From assembly GCA_900079695.1 (NCBI GenBank), contig LT599022.1, positions 1,945,245 through 2,009,244 of the forward strand: a stretch of 64,000 nucleotides of DNA, read 5' to 3'. This DNA is from an uncultured Alphaproteobacteria bacterium. GTDB taxonomy: Bacteria > Pseudomonadota > Alphaproteobacteria > Rhodospirillales > Rhodospirillaceae. The position numbers and the translations under genes were made by a program. This document shows positions 1 to 8,532 of the stretch, piece after piece. The notes below the pieces were generated by a model. That model worked only from the letters and a program-made list of their open reading frames with translations, had not been told where the DNA came from and did no database searches. Numbering within the stretch: the stretch's first letter is position 1; each line of letters starts with the position of its first letter.

Positions 1-358
1 CTGGCCCCGGGGCGGCCGGAGGCAGGATGCCCTCGAAACGCTCGCCGGTTTCCGGCAACTCGGCGGTCAAGAGCGGCTGGCCGCGATGCACCTCCGCGCC
101 GACATGCGCGGCGACCAGGCGGATGATGCGTTCACCATCGGCCTCGGGCATCTCCACGCCCAGCGGCGAGCGACCCGACGACAGCCGATCCACCCACAGG
201 GTGCGATCGGGGTTGAGCATGATTTCCACAACATCCGGATCTTCGAGCGCAGCGGCGATCAGCGGCCCCATCGCCGTGCGCAGCATCTGGATGCGGCGAT
301 CCTGGGACGCCGCGGCGGATGAGCGAGATTCAGGCGGAATCTGCGGAACGGCACTCAT
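1..358 (-). CDS. trbB: TrbB conjugal-transfer ATPase, N-terminal part
   Basis: The reading frame starts at ATG 358 and runs off the left edge, leaving about 119 residues. They include a segment of the type IMLNPDGTLWVDRL that is typical of the N-terminal domain of VirB11/TrbB hexameric ATPases, which power mating-pair assembly at the inner membrane. The Walker motifs would lie beyond the window. The start overlaps the stop of the CopG-like gene by 4 bp (ATGA), and traG, CopG, trbB is the Tn4371 order, so translational coupling is likely. Confidence 0.85.
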   Translation of the reverse strand, partial: MSAVPQIPPESRSSAAASQDRRIQMLRTAMGPLIAAALEDPDVVEIMLNPDRTLWVDRLSSGRSPLGVEMPEADGERIIRLVAAHVGAEVHRGQPLLTAELPETGERFEGILPPAAPGP

Positions 359-831
359 GACGCACGCTCTGCAGCTCGCTCATCGGCGGACGCCATCGCT
401 GCTGCGTCATCCATCCGCATCGGATCGGGGTGCAGTTCCTCCACCACGTCGCGCACCAGACTGCGGCCACGCAGCAGGTGGCGACCCAACTGCTCGACGA
501 ACTGCTCGAAGCGCGCTTTGCCCTGGGCGCGGGCCGCGTCCTTGTGGGCTTCTGGCACCGGCGTGCTGATGGTCAAGAAATAGCGGATGAACAGCGCCAG
601 CGTTTCGATCTGGATGTTCTGGTCGCGCTCCATGCGTTCGGTCTGCCGCGACAGTCGATCCAGCCGCTTGGCAATGGCGGCCTCACGCTGGTCGCCCGCA
701 TCGGGTGACAGCCAGGACGCCAAGGCCGCTGCGACGATGGAGGACTTGGACACGCCTTTCTTGGCGGCAAGTTCATCCAGGCGCTTGGCGTGCTCGGGCT
801 GGATGAAAAGATTGAGGCGGTATTGGCTCAT
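355..831 (-). CDS. CopG/ribbon-helix-helix family protein of the trb locus
   Basis: 158 residues. The N-terminal stretch (about 1-45, with RLNLFIQPEHAKRLDELAA and then KKGVSKSSIVAAALASW) has the beta strand plus two helices of a ribbon-helix-helix DNA-binding fold. The rest is charged and helical, probably for oligomerisation. It sits between traG and trbB with 4-bp overlaps on both sides, the position of the CopG-family gene in Tn4371 ICEs. A role in regulating the trb operon or at the relaxosome is inferred; no operator was identified. Confidence 0.8.
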   Translation of the reverse strand: MSQYRLNLFIQPEHAKRLDELAAKKGVSKSSIVAAALASWLSPDAGDQREAAIAKRLDRLSRQTERMERDQNIQIETLALFIRYFLTISTPVPEAHKDAARAQGKARFEQFVEQLGRHLLRGRSLVRDVVEELHPDPMRMDDAAAMASADERAAERAS

Positions 832-2825
832 AGGTCGATTCCGTCGTTGGGGTCGAGAGAAGCCAGCCGGGCCGTGCGCTGCATGGCCGGGTCGAGCTGG
901 CCGGGAAGCGGGAGCGCCAGGTCGTCGTCATCGAGCAGCTCCAGGTCGTTCGCACACGCGTCCAACTCGGGCTCGTAGGCGACGGTTTCGGAGAGTTCGA
1001 GCTGGCGGCGCGGGCCGCCGTCATCGGTGCCGCCCGGACCATCGGCGGATACCGAGGTCGGCGCCGTAGGTACGGCCGGGATCGCCAAGCCGCTCCAGTC
1101 GTCGGGGCGGGCTGGCGGCGCGTCGGCGTACCTCCCGACTGCGAGCACGGGCGGTGGCAGGACGCGATCCTTGAAATTGGCGTCGACGTAGTAACGCAGC
1201 TTCTTCGCGCGGATCGGGGCAACGCTGGACACCATGACTACGGCGTCCTCAGGTGGAAGCTGCATCACCTCGCCGGGCGTCAGCAGCGGACGTGCAGTTT
1301 CCTGACGCGACACCATCAGGTGCCCCAGCCACGGAGCGAGGCGGTGGCCCGCGTAGTTGCGCTGCGCGCGAAGCTCGGTGGCGGTGCCGAGGGTTTCGGA
1401 AATCCTTTTCGCCGTCCTTTCGTCGTTGGTGGCGAAAGTCACCCGGACATGGCAGTTGTCGAGGATGGAATGGTTCTGCCCATACGCCTTGTCGATCTGG
1501 TTCAGGCTTTGAGCGATGAGAAAGCTGCGGATGCCGTAGCCGGCCATGAAGGCAAGCGCGGACTCGAAAAAATCGAGGCGACCCAGCGCCGGAAACTCGT
1601 CCAGCATCAGCAGCAGCTTGTGCCGGCGCGCGATGCCATCGCTGCCGTCGAGCGATTCGGTCAGCCGCCGCCCGATCTGGTTCAAGATGAGCCGGATCAG
1701 CGGCTTGGTGCGGCTTATGTCGGAGGGCGGCACCACCAGATAGAGCGATACCGGGTGCTCGGCGGAAATCAGGTCGGCGATGCGCCAATCGCAGCGCGAT
1801 GTGACTTCGGCCACGGTCGGGTCGCGGTACAGGCCGAGAAACGACATGGCGGTGGAGAGCACGCCCGATCGCTCGTTGTCCGACTTGTTGAGCACTTCGC
1901 GGGCAGCGGATGCGACAACCGGGTGAGGCGCATCGCCCAGGTGCTTCGTCGTCATCATCCGGTGCAGCGTCAGCTCGAACGGACACGCCGGGTCGCTGAG
2001 GAAGTTGGCGACGCCGCGCAGCGTCTTGTCCTCGCCTGCGTACAGAACATGCAAGATTGCACCGACCAGTAGCGCGTGGCTGGTCTTCTCCCAATGATTG
2101 CGCTTCTCTAACGCACCTTCAGGGTCAACCAGAATGTCGGCGATGTTCTGCACGTCGCGCACTTCATGTGCGCCGCGCCGGACTTCAAGCAGCGGGTTGT
2201 AGGCGGCCGACTGCCTATCGGTGGGGTTGAAAAGCAGGCAGTGCGAAAAGCGCGAACGCCAGCCCGCCGTGATCTTCCAGTTCTCTCCCTTAATGTCGTG
2301 AATGACGGCGGACGCCGGCCACGAAAGCAACGTAGGCACCACCAAGCCCACGCCCTTGCCCGAGCGCGTGGGTGCGAAGCTCAGGACATGTTCCGGCCCC
2401 TCATGTCGGAGGTATTGGTCGTCGTGTTGGCCGAGGAAGACGCCCGCCGGGAGGGTCAGTCCAGCTTTGCGGATGTCGACGGCATCGGCCCAGCGTGCCG
2501 AACCATAAGTCGTAACCAGCCGCGACTGCCGAGAACGCCATACCGACATGGCGATGGCGACGAGTAAAGCGAACAAACCGCTACCACCCGCAATCGCACC
2601 GCCTGTGTCGAAGACGTGCGGCGCGTAGGCATCAAAGAAGAACCACCATTCGAACAAGCGCCACGGGTGATAAACCGGTACACCTAGAAGATCGAACCAG
2701 GGCGATCCGAGGCGTACTTGATAGCCAAGGGTCGCTGCTGTCCATTGTGTGGCGCCCCAGACGCCGGCGATCACGATGCCGATTACCACAGCGATCTGGC
2801 CGAACAGAACGTTCGTCCCTTGCAT
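828..2825 (-). CDS. traG: TraG/VirD4 type IV coupling protein
   Basis: 665 residues. Hydrophobic segments near residues 8-28 and 78-97 anchor it in the inner membrane. Walker A is APTRSGKGVG at about 151-160 (Lys157) and Walker B is LLLMLDEF at about 403-410 (Asp408, Glu409). The protein links the relaxosome to the type IV secretion channel and pumps the DNA strand. Length and motifs are normal for the family. The gene ends in a 4-bp overlap with the CopG-like gene. Upstream, the backbone is interrupted by about 15 kb of cargo before the relaxase gene. Confidence 0.95.
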   Translation of the reverse strand: MQGTNVLFGQIAVVIGIVIAGVWGATQWTAATLGYQVRLGSPWFDLLGVPVYHPWRLFEWWFFFDAYAPHVFDTGGAIAGGSGLFALLVAIAMSVWRSRQSRLVTTYGSARWADAVDIRKAGLTLPAGVFLGQHDDQYLRHEGPEHVLSFAPTRSGKGVGLVVPTLLSWPASAVIHDIKGENWKITAGWRSRFSHCLLFNPTDRQSAAYNPLLEVRRGAHEVRDVQNIADILVDPEGALEKRNHWEKTSHALLVGAILHVLYAGEDKTLRGVANFLSDPACPFELTLHRMMTTKHLGDAPHPVVASAAREVLNKSDNERSGVLSTAMSFLGLYRDPTVAEVTSRCDWRIADLISAEHPVSLYLVVPPSDISRTKPLIRLILNQIGRRLTESLDGSDGIARRHKLLLMLDEFPALGRLDFFESALAFMAGYGIRSFLIAQSLNQIDKAYGQNHSILDNCHVRVTFATNDERTAKRISETLGTATELRAQRNYAGHRLAPWLGHLMVSRQETARPLLTPGEVMQLPPEDAVVMVSSVAPIRAKKLRYYVDANFKDRVLPPPVLAVGRYADAPPARPDDWSGLAIPAVPTAPTSVSADGPGGTDDGGPRRQLELSETVAYEPELDACANDLELLDDDDLALPLPGQLDPAMQRTARLASLDPNDGIDL

Positions 2826-3087
2826 GACCTGTCCTCCGATTTCTCCTGCGCTGGTGTCTCATTGAAAGCGTTGCACAGGGGGTGTCGCAGGCGTCAGGAT
2901 CGGTTCTGGGCTAGTGCCGGTCAAAGACCGTTCGCAGCACAATGGTCGAGGGAAAAGAAAGAATGAGCGCGGTGGCGAGTCAAAGAAAAGCGCCGCAAGC
3001 GAAAGCGCACTGCGGCGCATACAGAGTTCCAAGCAAGTTACCCAAAAAAAGCCGTCAATGGGCCTTGCTTCCACTCATAGGCAATAT
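2826..3087. other. Intergenic boundary between traG and cargo
   Basis: No convincing gene. This is the junction between the conjugation backbone and the first cargo block. The sequence becomes AT-richer towards position 3060. It should hold the traG promoter or the old backbone/cargo joint, but no clear insertion-sequence end or direct repeat was seen. Confidence 0.4.
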
Positions 3088-3117
3088 TTAGATATCATGA
3101 AAAACGATGATATTTAA
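3088..3117. promoter_or_regulatory. Palindromic operator upstream of lysR
   Basis: Inverted repeat TTAGATATCAT-N8-ATGATATTTAA (10 of 11 arm positions match). It overlaps the first possible in-frame ATG (3107) of the downstream LysR gene, which argues for a later start. The core GATATCAT...ATGATAT recurs at 4176-4200 before the SRPBCC gene, suggesting both are targets of this LysR regulator. Confidence 0.6.
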
Positions 3118-3130
3118 GATTGGAATAAAA

Positions 3131-4036
3131 ATGAAAAATATCAAGAGTATGGATCTCAACTTGCTCAAGGCGCTGGACGCATTGTTAGACGAACGCAATG
3201 TGACACGGGCGGCGGCCCGTCTGGGACTAACCCAGCCGGCCTTGAGTGGCATGCTGACGCGGTTGCGCGAGAGCTTCGGTGACCCGCTTTTCGCGCGCTC
3301 GCAGCGGGGTATCGTTCCAACGCAGCGGGCGCTGGATCTAGGGATGCCTGTCAAGCAGGTGCTCGCCGAAATCGACGCGCTGCTCCAGCCACCTTCCTTC
3401 AATCCGGCCACCGCACAACTGACCTTCTCCATCGCCGCGACGGACTATGCGCTGCGTGCCGTTGCTGTCCCATTTCTATCGGCACTTAAACGGCACGCAC
3501 CGCGTGTACGAGTCTCATTAGTGCCAGTCGAGAGCGGGCAGCTACAGAACCAGCTTGAGCGCGGTCAGATCGATTTAGCCCTCCTGACGCCAGAGATCAC
3601 TCCGCCAAATCTGCATGCCCGAGAGCTGTTCAAGGAACACTATGTGTGTGTCCTGCGGGAAGACCATCCTGCGGCTATGGGGCGCAAGCTGACCGTTAAA
3701 CAGTTCTGTGCTCTCGACCATGCGCTTGTTTCCTACGATGGTGGAGGTTTCCGCGGCGTCACCGACGATGCGCTAGAACAGTTGGGCAAACGACGCAGCG
3801 TCACACTGTCGGTCAAGAGCTTTCTGATCTTGCCAGACATCCTGCGTGCCAGTGACATGGTTGCGATCTTGCCGAGCCGCTTGGTCGCCGGTATGGACAA
3901 GCTGGCTATCTCCCTGCCGCCGGTGAAGATACCGGGGTTCACCAAGACGGCTGCTTGGCACGAACGCACCCATCACGATCCAGCACATCGCTGGATACGA
4001 GCACTGCTGTTCACTTCCTGTGCTAACAACAAGTAG
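3131..4036 (+). CDS. LysR-family transcriptional regulator
   Basis: About 301 residues from ATG 3131 (an alternative start is ATG 3149). The N-terminal winged helix-turn-helix reads DLNLLKALDALLDERNVTRA, then AARLGLTQPALSG and a substrate-binding domain, the NodD/NahR-like LysR layout. The ATG at 3107 lies inside the palindromic operator and is unlikely to be the start. The next gene on the same strand (SRPBCC protein) is preceded by a near-identical palindrome, so the protein probably autoregulates and controls that gene. The inducer is unknown. Base composition is AT-richer than the ICE backbone. Confidence 0.85.
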   Translation: MKNIKSMDLNLLKALDALLDERNVTRAAARLGLTQPALSGMLTRLRESFGDPLFARSQRGIVPTQRALDLGMPVKQVLAEIDALLQPPSFNPATAQLTFSIAATDYALRAVAVPFLSALKRHAPRVRVSLVPVESGQLQNQLERGQIDLALLTPEITPPNLHARELFKEHYVCVLREDHPAAMGRKLTVKQFCALDHALVSYDGGGFRGVTDDALEQLGKRRSVTLSVKSFLILPDILRASDMVAILPSRLVAGMDKLAISLPPVKIPGFTKTAAWHERTHHDPAHRWIRALLFTSCANNK

Positions 4037-4175
4037 GCAAGATCGCTCCTATCGTCATGCTCAGCACAACTCTACCTCGCACTACAAATAAGCAATCAGT
4101 CGGCTCAATTGGAGACGCGCCCTTTCGTAGCGCCGCTGCGAGATAGCCTAGTCGGTGGATGGCAGAACCTAGGCC

Positions 4176-4200
4176 TTGATATCATATTTTATGATATCAA
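4176..4200. promoter_or_regulatory. Perfect palindromic operator upstream of SRPBCC gene
   Basis: TTGATATCAT-ATTTT-ATGATATCAA, a perfect 10-bp inverted repeat with a 5-bp spacer. It shares the GATATCAT/ATGATAT half-sites with the repeat at 3088-3117 upstream of the LysR gene. It lies about 120 bp before the SRPBCC start, suitable for LysR activation. The surrounding 4037-4317 gap holds no other recognisable gene. Confidence 0.65.
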
Positions 4201-4317
4201 AAATAGAAACTTAGGATTTCACTTATTGCAGATGGAGGCTCATGATTTGCTCCATGACCACTTGAATGACGCAGCCACCCCTGTTGCGTCATCGACATTT
4301 TGTGAAGGAGCTTCGAT

Positions 4318-4848
4318 ATGAGCAAGCAACAGAACGCCATCCTCTGGCCCGAAGGCTACACGCCGGGCTTTACTGAGAATTTCGCCTCCAATGAGATCAT
4401 CGCCGCCGGCTTGAGCGCGGCCGACGTATGGCCTCTACTCGTCACACCATCGCTGTGGCCAAGCTACTACGCCAACTCGGCTAACGTGTGCTTTCATGAC
4501 GGCAAAGGCCCGGTACTGGCCGACGGCGATCGGTTTTACTTCGAGACCTTCGGCTTCCCGGTAGAGGGGCAGTGCAACGAATACGTGCCACCTGCGGATG
4601 GGCAACCCGGCCGCGTGGCCTGGCACGGCTGGTCCGGCGAGGAAGGCACAGATACGCGCCTGGATGTGCATCACGCCTGGCTGGTTGAGAACCTGGACGG
4701 CAGGCGCGTGCGCATCCTCACGCAGGAAACTCAGAAGGGCAAACCGGCCGAGGAGCTGCACAACGCCAAACCCAACCCGATGATCAACGGCCATCAGGAC
4801 TGGCTCGACAGCTTGGTCGAGGCAGCGCGCAAAGCCAAGCAGGCGTAG
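4318..4848 (+). CDS. SRPBCC-fold (START/polyketide-cyclase-like) protein
   Basis: 176 residues, starting at ATG 4318 behind a good ribosome site (GAAGGAG at 4304-4310). The profile is that of the SRPBCC ligand-binding fold: an early segment LSAADVWPLLVTPSLWPSYY, a central strand-rich part (DGDRFYFETFGFPVEGQ) and a terminal long helix. No catalytic residues identify a reaction. It could bind or modify a small hydrophobic ligand, perhaps the inducer of the adjacent LysR regulator, with which it shares an operator motif. Function unassigned. Confidence 0.7.
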   Translation: MSKQQNAILWPEGYTPGFTENFASNEIIAAGLSAADVWPLLVTPSLWPSYYANSANVCFHDGKGPVLADGDRFYFETFGFPVEGQCNEYVPPADGQPGRVAWHGWSGEEGTDTRLDVHHAWLVENLDGRRVRILTQETQKGKPAEELHNAKPNPMINGHQDWLDSLVEAARKAKQA

Positions 4849-4943
4849 TGGTCTCCGGCCGCTTGATCCCAAGCGTCTGAACGGAGAAAACCATGATGAG
4901 AACTCCCCTCAGGATTCTGCTGGTCCTGACTTCGCAGGCAACG

Positions 4944-5129
4944 ATGGGCGACGAACTGCTCAACCGCGAATGGTTCCGCAGTCGGACCGAAGCGAAGGTG
5001 CTGATCGAACGTTGGCGACAGTTCTACAACGAGCAGCGGCCGCATAGCGCGCATGCTTACAAACCGCCGGCGACGATCCGGCGCAACTGGATCCAATCCG
5101 ATAGCATCCCCTCCGAACTCACTGCCTGA
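4944..5129 (+). pseudogene. IS3-family transposase C-terminal remnant
   Basis: The peptide DELLNREWFRSRTEAKVLIE followed by RWRQFYNEQRPHSAHAYKPP is the conserved end of IS3-group OrfB transposases (rve integrase domain, with the final catalytic Glu region). Everything upstream is missing: the preceding codons do not match a transposase and no IS terminal repeats were recognised. It is a dead fragment inside the cargo region and marks past IS activity. Confidence 0.8.
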
Positions 5130-5357
5130 CTGGCTACAAAGTTCGTACTCAGGTCACCTTGGCGCAGGCACTGAAGGTGGAGCCACCCGGAATGGGTGCT
5201 CCCACCGCCTTACGCGCACTGGCTCGAACTCTCCCGAGGCGCCGGCAAGCTCGTCACATAGCGACTAGAGAGAGGAGGTGACCGTACGAGTTCCCAGCGC
5301 CCGATCCACTCTGGGAGCTGGGTCGCCTAGCGACTACGCTACCAATGGAGCTAGCGA

Positions 5358-5675
5358 TCAACTCGATAACTTGAGCGTGATAACGCCCAGGATGATCAAC
5401 GCCACGCCAAGGTATCGCATCAGGGAGGTTGGGTCGCCATAGAAATGAATTCCGACTAAGAAAGTTCCCGCCGCTCCGATACCCGTCCACACCGCATAAG
5501 CAGTCCCAATCGGTATCTGACGCTGAGCAAGCCATAGGAAGGCGCCGCTAATTGTCATGAAAGAGACGGCTACTGCGACCCCACTCCAACGCGATGTTGG
5601 CTCTTGCGCCATTTTCAGCCCGACCGGCCATCCGATTTCAAACAATCCAGCCAAAACAAGATAGATCCAACCCAT
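5358..5675 (-). CDS. SMR-family exporter, Gdx/SugE-like
   Basis: 105 residues with four hydrophobic segments, normal for small multidrug resistance proteins. The membrane-embedded Glu is in LAGLFEIGWPVGLKM (about residue 13), and the signature GTAYAVWTGIGAAGTFLVGI matches the SugE/Gdx subgroup, whose characterised members export guanidinium or quaternary ammonium compounds. ATG 5675 follows a clear GAAGGAG site. It is last in a minus-strand series after an LysR gene and a small lipoprotein. Substrate not determined. Confidence 0.85.
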   Translation of the reverse strand: MGWIYLVLAGLFEIGWPVGLKMAQEPTSRWSGVAVAVSFMTISGAFLWLAQRQIPIGTAYAVWTGIGAAGTFLVGIHFYGDPTSLMRYLGVALIILGVITLKLSS

Positions 5676-5733
5676 TGCGATTCTCCTTCAAATTTTTCAT
5701 ATCCGGCATACATACTCCGGCATGACCACCAGC

Positions 5734-5997
5734 TTAGAACTTCGGCGGCTCTTTAGGCGTGGTGTGGGGCACATCGCCATCTTCGTAAAAGCGCTTTCGC
5801 GTAGCCTCGGCAACCCGGTTACATAGTTGGTCGCCCAGCATTGGTCGATCCAACTTGCATTGCTTGCGCAACTCTTTCAGACGCTCAGGATTGAGCGCTA
5901 ATTCATCGACTGTCGGAAGGTTGGCTTTATCTGGTTTCCCAGATGGGCTGCAGGCTGCCAATGTCGAGGAAAGCAATATGAGAGCAATCTTCTTCAT
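5734..5997 (-). CDS. Small EexN-like lipoprotein (putative entry exclusion)
   Basis: 87 residues. A short signal peptide ends in a lipobox (LLSSTLAAC, Cys16). The mature part, TVDELALNPERLKELRKQCK followed by GDQLCNRVAEATRKRFY, has the two-cysteine pattern of EexN-family lipoproteins from conjugative elements, which block redundant mating between donors. Such genes usually sit in the trb/vir operon; here it lies in cargo between an LysR and an SMR gene. Assignment rests on a motif resemblance and is moderate. Confidence 0.6.
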   Translation of the reverse strand: MKKIALILLSSTLAACSPSGKPDKANLPTVDELALNPERLKELRKQCKLDRPMLGDQLCNRVAEATRKRFYEDGDVPHTTPKEPPKF

Positions 5998-6029
5998 GGT
6001 TAATTTTCTTTGGGAGATTGTGTGATGGT

Positions 6030-6935
6030 TTACCGCCGACCTTTGGCATCTGGAGATTTGATCGAATGAACGCGTTCCATGAAGCGAGTCAGCATTTCTG
6101 ACGGCTCGCTGGCCGGCCGTAGTAGATAGGTCGTGAGCATTGGCGAACGTCCAGTCAGCGGCCGTGCGACCACCCCCTGTTCCCTGCTGGCTGTGATATG
6201 CGCGCCTCCTGTGAGGCCTAGTGCAAGTCCCGCCGAAACCAGGACCATCATTAGATCGCTGGAAGTCACGCGTTCGGCAATCAGTGGCTCTATGTCCACG
6301 CGACGTAGCACCCGTTCAACTTGCCGAGCATGGCCCTCACACGCCACCGCGTCGCAGAGCACCAGCGGATACCGCAACAGCTCTTCTAGGGGAATCTGTT
6401 TGTGGGATAGCAAGGGGTGCCGTGCGGGCACAGCTACCATCAGAGGGTCACTCCACACCGGCACGGCGATGATGCCTTCGCCGACTTCATCCGATTGAGC
6501 GAAGCCGAGATCGTACAGTTCGCCACACAATCCCTTGATTTGCTGTGCCAAAGGCACCTCGAAGAAGCGAACTTCCACTTCCGGCTCTTCCTGCCGGCAG
6601 AGCGCCAACAACGCAGGCAGGCGCGATGGCGTGATTCCATCAGACAATGCAATACGGAGCTGGCAATGAAAGCCATTGGCTGCGGCGTTCACACTGTCGC
6701 GCGCCTGCTGCAAAGCTGCGAAGACACGCGGCACGCTCTCAAAGAAGAGCCTGCCCGCACGAGTCAAGCGGGTGCTCCGAGTGGTTCTCGCAAATAGCGC
6801 TACGCCCAACTCTTCCTCAAGTTCCTTGATGGCGCGCGACAGCGGCGATGTCTCTATGTGGAGGCGCTCTGCGGCTCGGGCAAAGTGCAGCTCCTCTGCC
6901 ACCGCCAGAAAGTAGCGCAGGTGTCGAATTTCCAT
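6030..6935 (-). CDS. LysR-family transcriptional regulator, CatR/BenM-like
   Basis: 301 residues from ATG 6935, chosen because GAGG lies 9 nt upstream and the family usually begins MEIRHLRYF. The winged helix-turn-helix (AVAEELHFARAAERLHIETS then PLSRAIKELEEELG) and substrate-binding domain are intact. It follows the outer-membrane efflux gene by about 90 bp and precedes the EexN-like and SMR genes on the same strand. Its target is not obvious; the SMR exporter downstream is the simplest guess. Confidence 0.85.
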   Translation of the reverse strand: MEIRHLRYFLAVAEELHFARAAERLHIETSPLSRAIKELEEELGVALFARTTRSTRLTRAGRLFFESVPRVFAALQQARDSVNAAANGFHCQLRIALSDGITPSRLPALLALCRQEEPEVEVRFFEVPLAQQIKGLCGELYDLGFAQSDEVGEGIIAVPVWSDPLMVAVPARHPLLSHKQIPLEELLRYPLVLCDAVACEGHARQVERVLRRVDIEPLIAERVTSSDLMMVLVSAGLALGLTGGAHITASREQGVVARPLTGRSPMLTTYLLRPASEPSEMLTRFMERVHSIKSPDAKGRR

Positions 6936-7028
6936 GTTCGCATTCCTCATCACTCAGGCCTCACCACCTTCGCCTTGCGTCACGCTATTTAGCTAGCCTT
7001 CGCAAGCTGCTCCAGCATGTTTCTGCGA

Positions 7029-8432
7029 TCAAACAGGAGAGCCGGATAATGCTTTTGCCAGGACGCCCCATTGCATGGCTGTCTCGGCCCGCGTGCGGAT
7101 CAGCGAAGCCTGCGCTGACAGCACCCCGGCCTCAGCCTCGGCCACCACCGTGGCGTCCACTTGTCCCGCCTCGAACAGACGTCGGCTGCGATCGAGCTGA
7201 CGCTCCGCGACTGCGACACCCTCGGCCTGATGCTCCAGTGCTGCGTGCTGCGTATGCCAACCGAGATATGCGTTCTCTACGTCCTGCAAAGCACTCAACA
7301 AAGTGCGCTCGAACTCCGCACGGGCAGCTCGGCTGCGCGCCTCTCCGGTCTCGATGCCGGCACGGATCGCGCCACCATCGAAGATCGGCAACGACACCCC
7401 GGCCCCAAGTGAAAAAATGTTTCCAGTGATGCGGGTTCCCACACTCTCTACGCGCTGCCGTCCGCCGCTCAGGTCCAACACCAGCCTGGGGAAGCGTTCG
7501 CCTTCGGCTGCGTTCCAGCGCGCGGTTTCGGCGGCGAACTTCGCTTCGGCGGCGCGCACGTCGGGCCGCTCACTCAGCAGGTCCGCAGGTATGCGTGTCG
7601 GTGTCCAGTCCGGGACGGCGAGCGACGCAAGAGTTGGGGAAGCTGCAGGCGCTCCGGGCGTTTGTCCCACTAGTACATCGAGTGCATGCGTCGCCTCGCC
7701 GCGCGCACGCCGCAGTTGCTCTTGCTCCACGCGCAGTGCGACGACGCCGGCGCGGGTACGCTCGATGTCGAAGCCGGTAGCTTGTCCGGCCTCGAACTTC
7801 CGTTGCATCAGCAAGACGAGTCGTTCTGCGGATGCCAGCCGCGCCGCGGCTAGCGCTTCGAGCTCACTGGCTTGGCGCTGCTGCACAGCCGCCGACACTG
7901 TTTCAAACGCGACCTGCCACCGCGTGGCAACCCACGCTTGTTCGGCTGCCACCGCATCCAGGCGCGCACCTTCTGCTGCCTGCGAAAGCCGTCCCGACAG
8001 GTCTGCCTCCCACGATGCGGACAACGTGGCGCGGCCATCATTGCCGATTGCAACGTTCTCTGAATAGTCGCGTCCTCGAGTTGCCTGCGTGCCCGCGGAC
8101 AACGAGGGGAGCAGGGAGGCCCGTGCTCGCCGCGTGGCGGCCGATGCCTCGTCCACGCGCGCTCGCGCAATCGTCAGTTCGGTATTGCGCTCCAGCGCCG
8201 CCCGGACCAAGGCATTGAGGTGCGGATCGCCGTAGGCCGTCCACCAATCGACGGGAAGAGTACGGCGGGACGATTTGTCCAAGATGCCTTCACCTCCCTC
8301 TTCATTTGAGAAATGGGCCGGTACATCCAGGCGAGGTGGATCGGCAGAGTGCGGGGCATGGCTGCAGGCCGCAAGAAGCAGTAGCGGAGAAATCATGGCA
8401 ATGAGGCGATAGCGTTCAAGAATTTGAGACAT
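7029..8432 (-). CDS. NodT/OprM-type outer-membrane efflux lipoprotein
   Basis: 467 residues from ATG 8432, preceded by AAGGAG; longer upstream reading is excluded because it would cross the TetR operator. The N-terminus is a lipoprotein signal (LLLLAACSH). The body has the two repeated efflux-protein domains rich in Ala and Glu helices (ALERNTELTIARARVDEASA, and a second copy near residue 280). Such proteins form the trimeric outer-membrane tunnel of RND pumps. It is divergently transcribed from the TetR-MFP-RND operon and shares its control region, so it is the exit duct for that pump. Confidence 0.9.
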   Translation of the reverse strand: MSQILERYRLIAMISPLLLLAACSHAPHSADPPRLDVPAHFSNEEGGEGILDKSSRRTLPVDWWTAYGDPHLNALVRAALERNTELTIARARVDEASAATRRARASLLPSLSAGTQATRGRDYSENVAIGNDGRATLSASWEADLSGRLSQAAEGARLDAVAAEQAWVATRWQVAFETVSAAVQQRQASELEALAAARLASAERLVLLMQRKFEAGQATGFDIERTRAGVVALRVEQEQLRRARGEATHALDVLVGQTPGAPAASPTLASLAVPDWTPTRIPADLLSERPDVRAAEAKFAAETARWNAAEGERFPRLVLDLSGGRQRVESVGTRITGNIFSLGAGVSLPIFDGGAIRAGIETGEARSRAARAEFERTLLSALQDVENAYLGWHTQHAALEHQAEGVAVAERQLDRSRRLFEAGQVDATVVAEAEAGVLSAQASLIRTRAETAMQWGVLAKALSGSPV

Positions 8433-8485
8433 GGCAGCTCCTTGCGTTCCGAAAAAGTCTTGACGGACTGTTGTATGGCTTCTAC

Positions 8486-8505
8486 TATACCGTCTGGACT
8501 GTATA
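8486..8505. promoter_or_regulatory. Palindromic TetR-type operator between divergent efflux arms
   Basis: Inverted repeat TATACnGTC-TG-GACnGTATA, perfect except for the n positions. It lies 27 bp before the TetR start and about 54 bp before the divergent outer-membrane efflux gene, the usual place for a TetR repressor to control itself and both arms of the pump. Confidence 0.7.
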
Positions 8506-8532
8506 TGACTCAAGCTTTTTTGGAGCACGACC

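Noticed and set aside
5176-5206. Integron attC-like hairpin downstream of the IS3 remnant
   Set aside because: A short imperfect GGTGG...CCACC hairpin without attC core sites and without an integrase gene; probably a chance or IS-related repeat.
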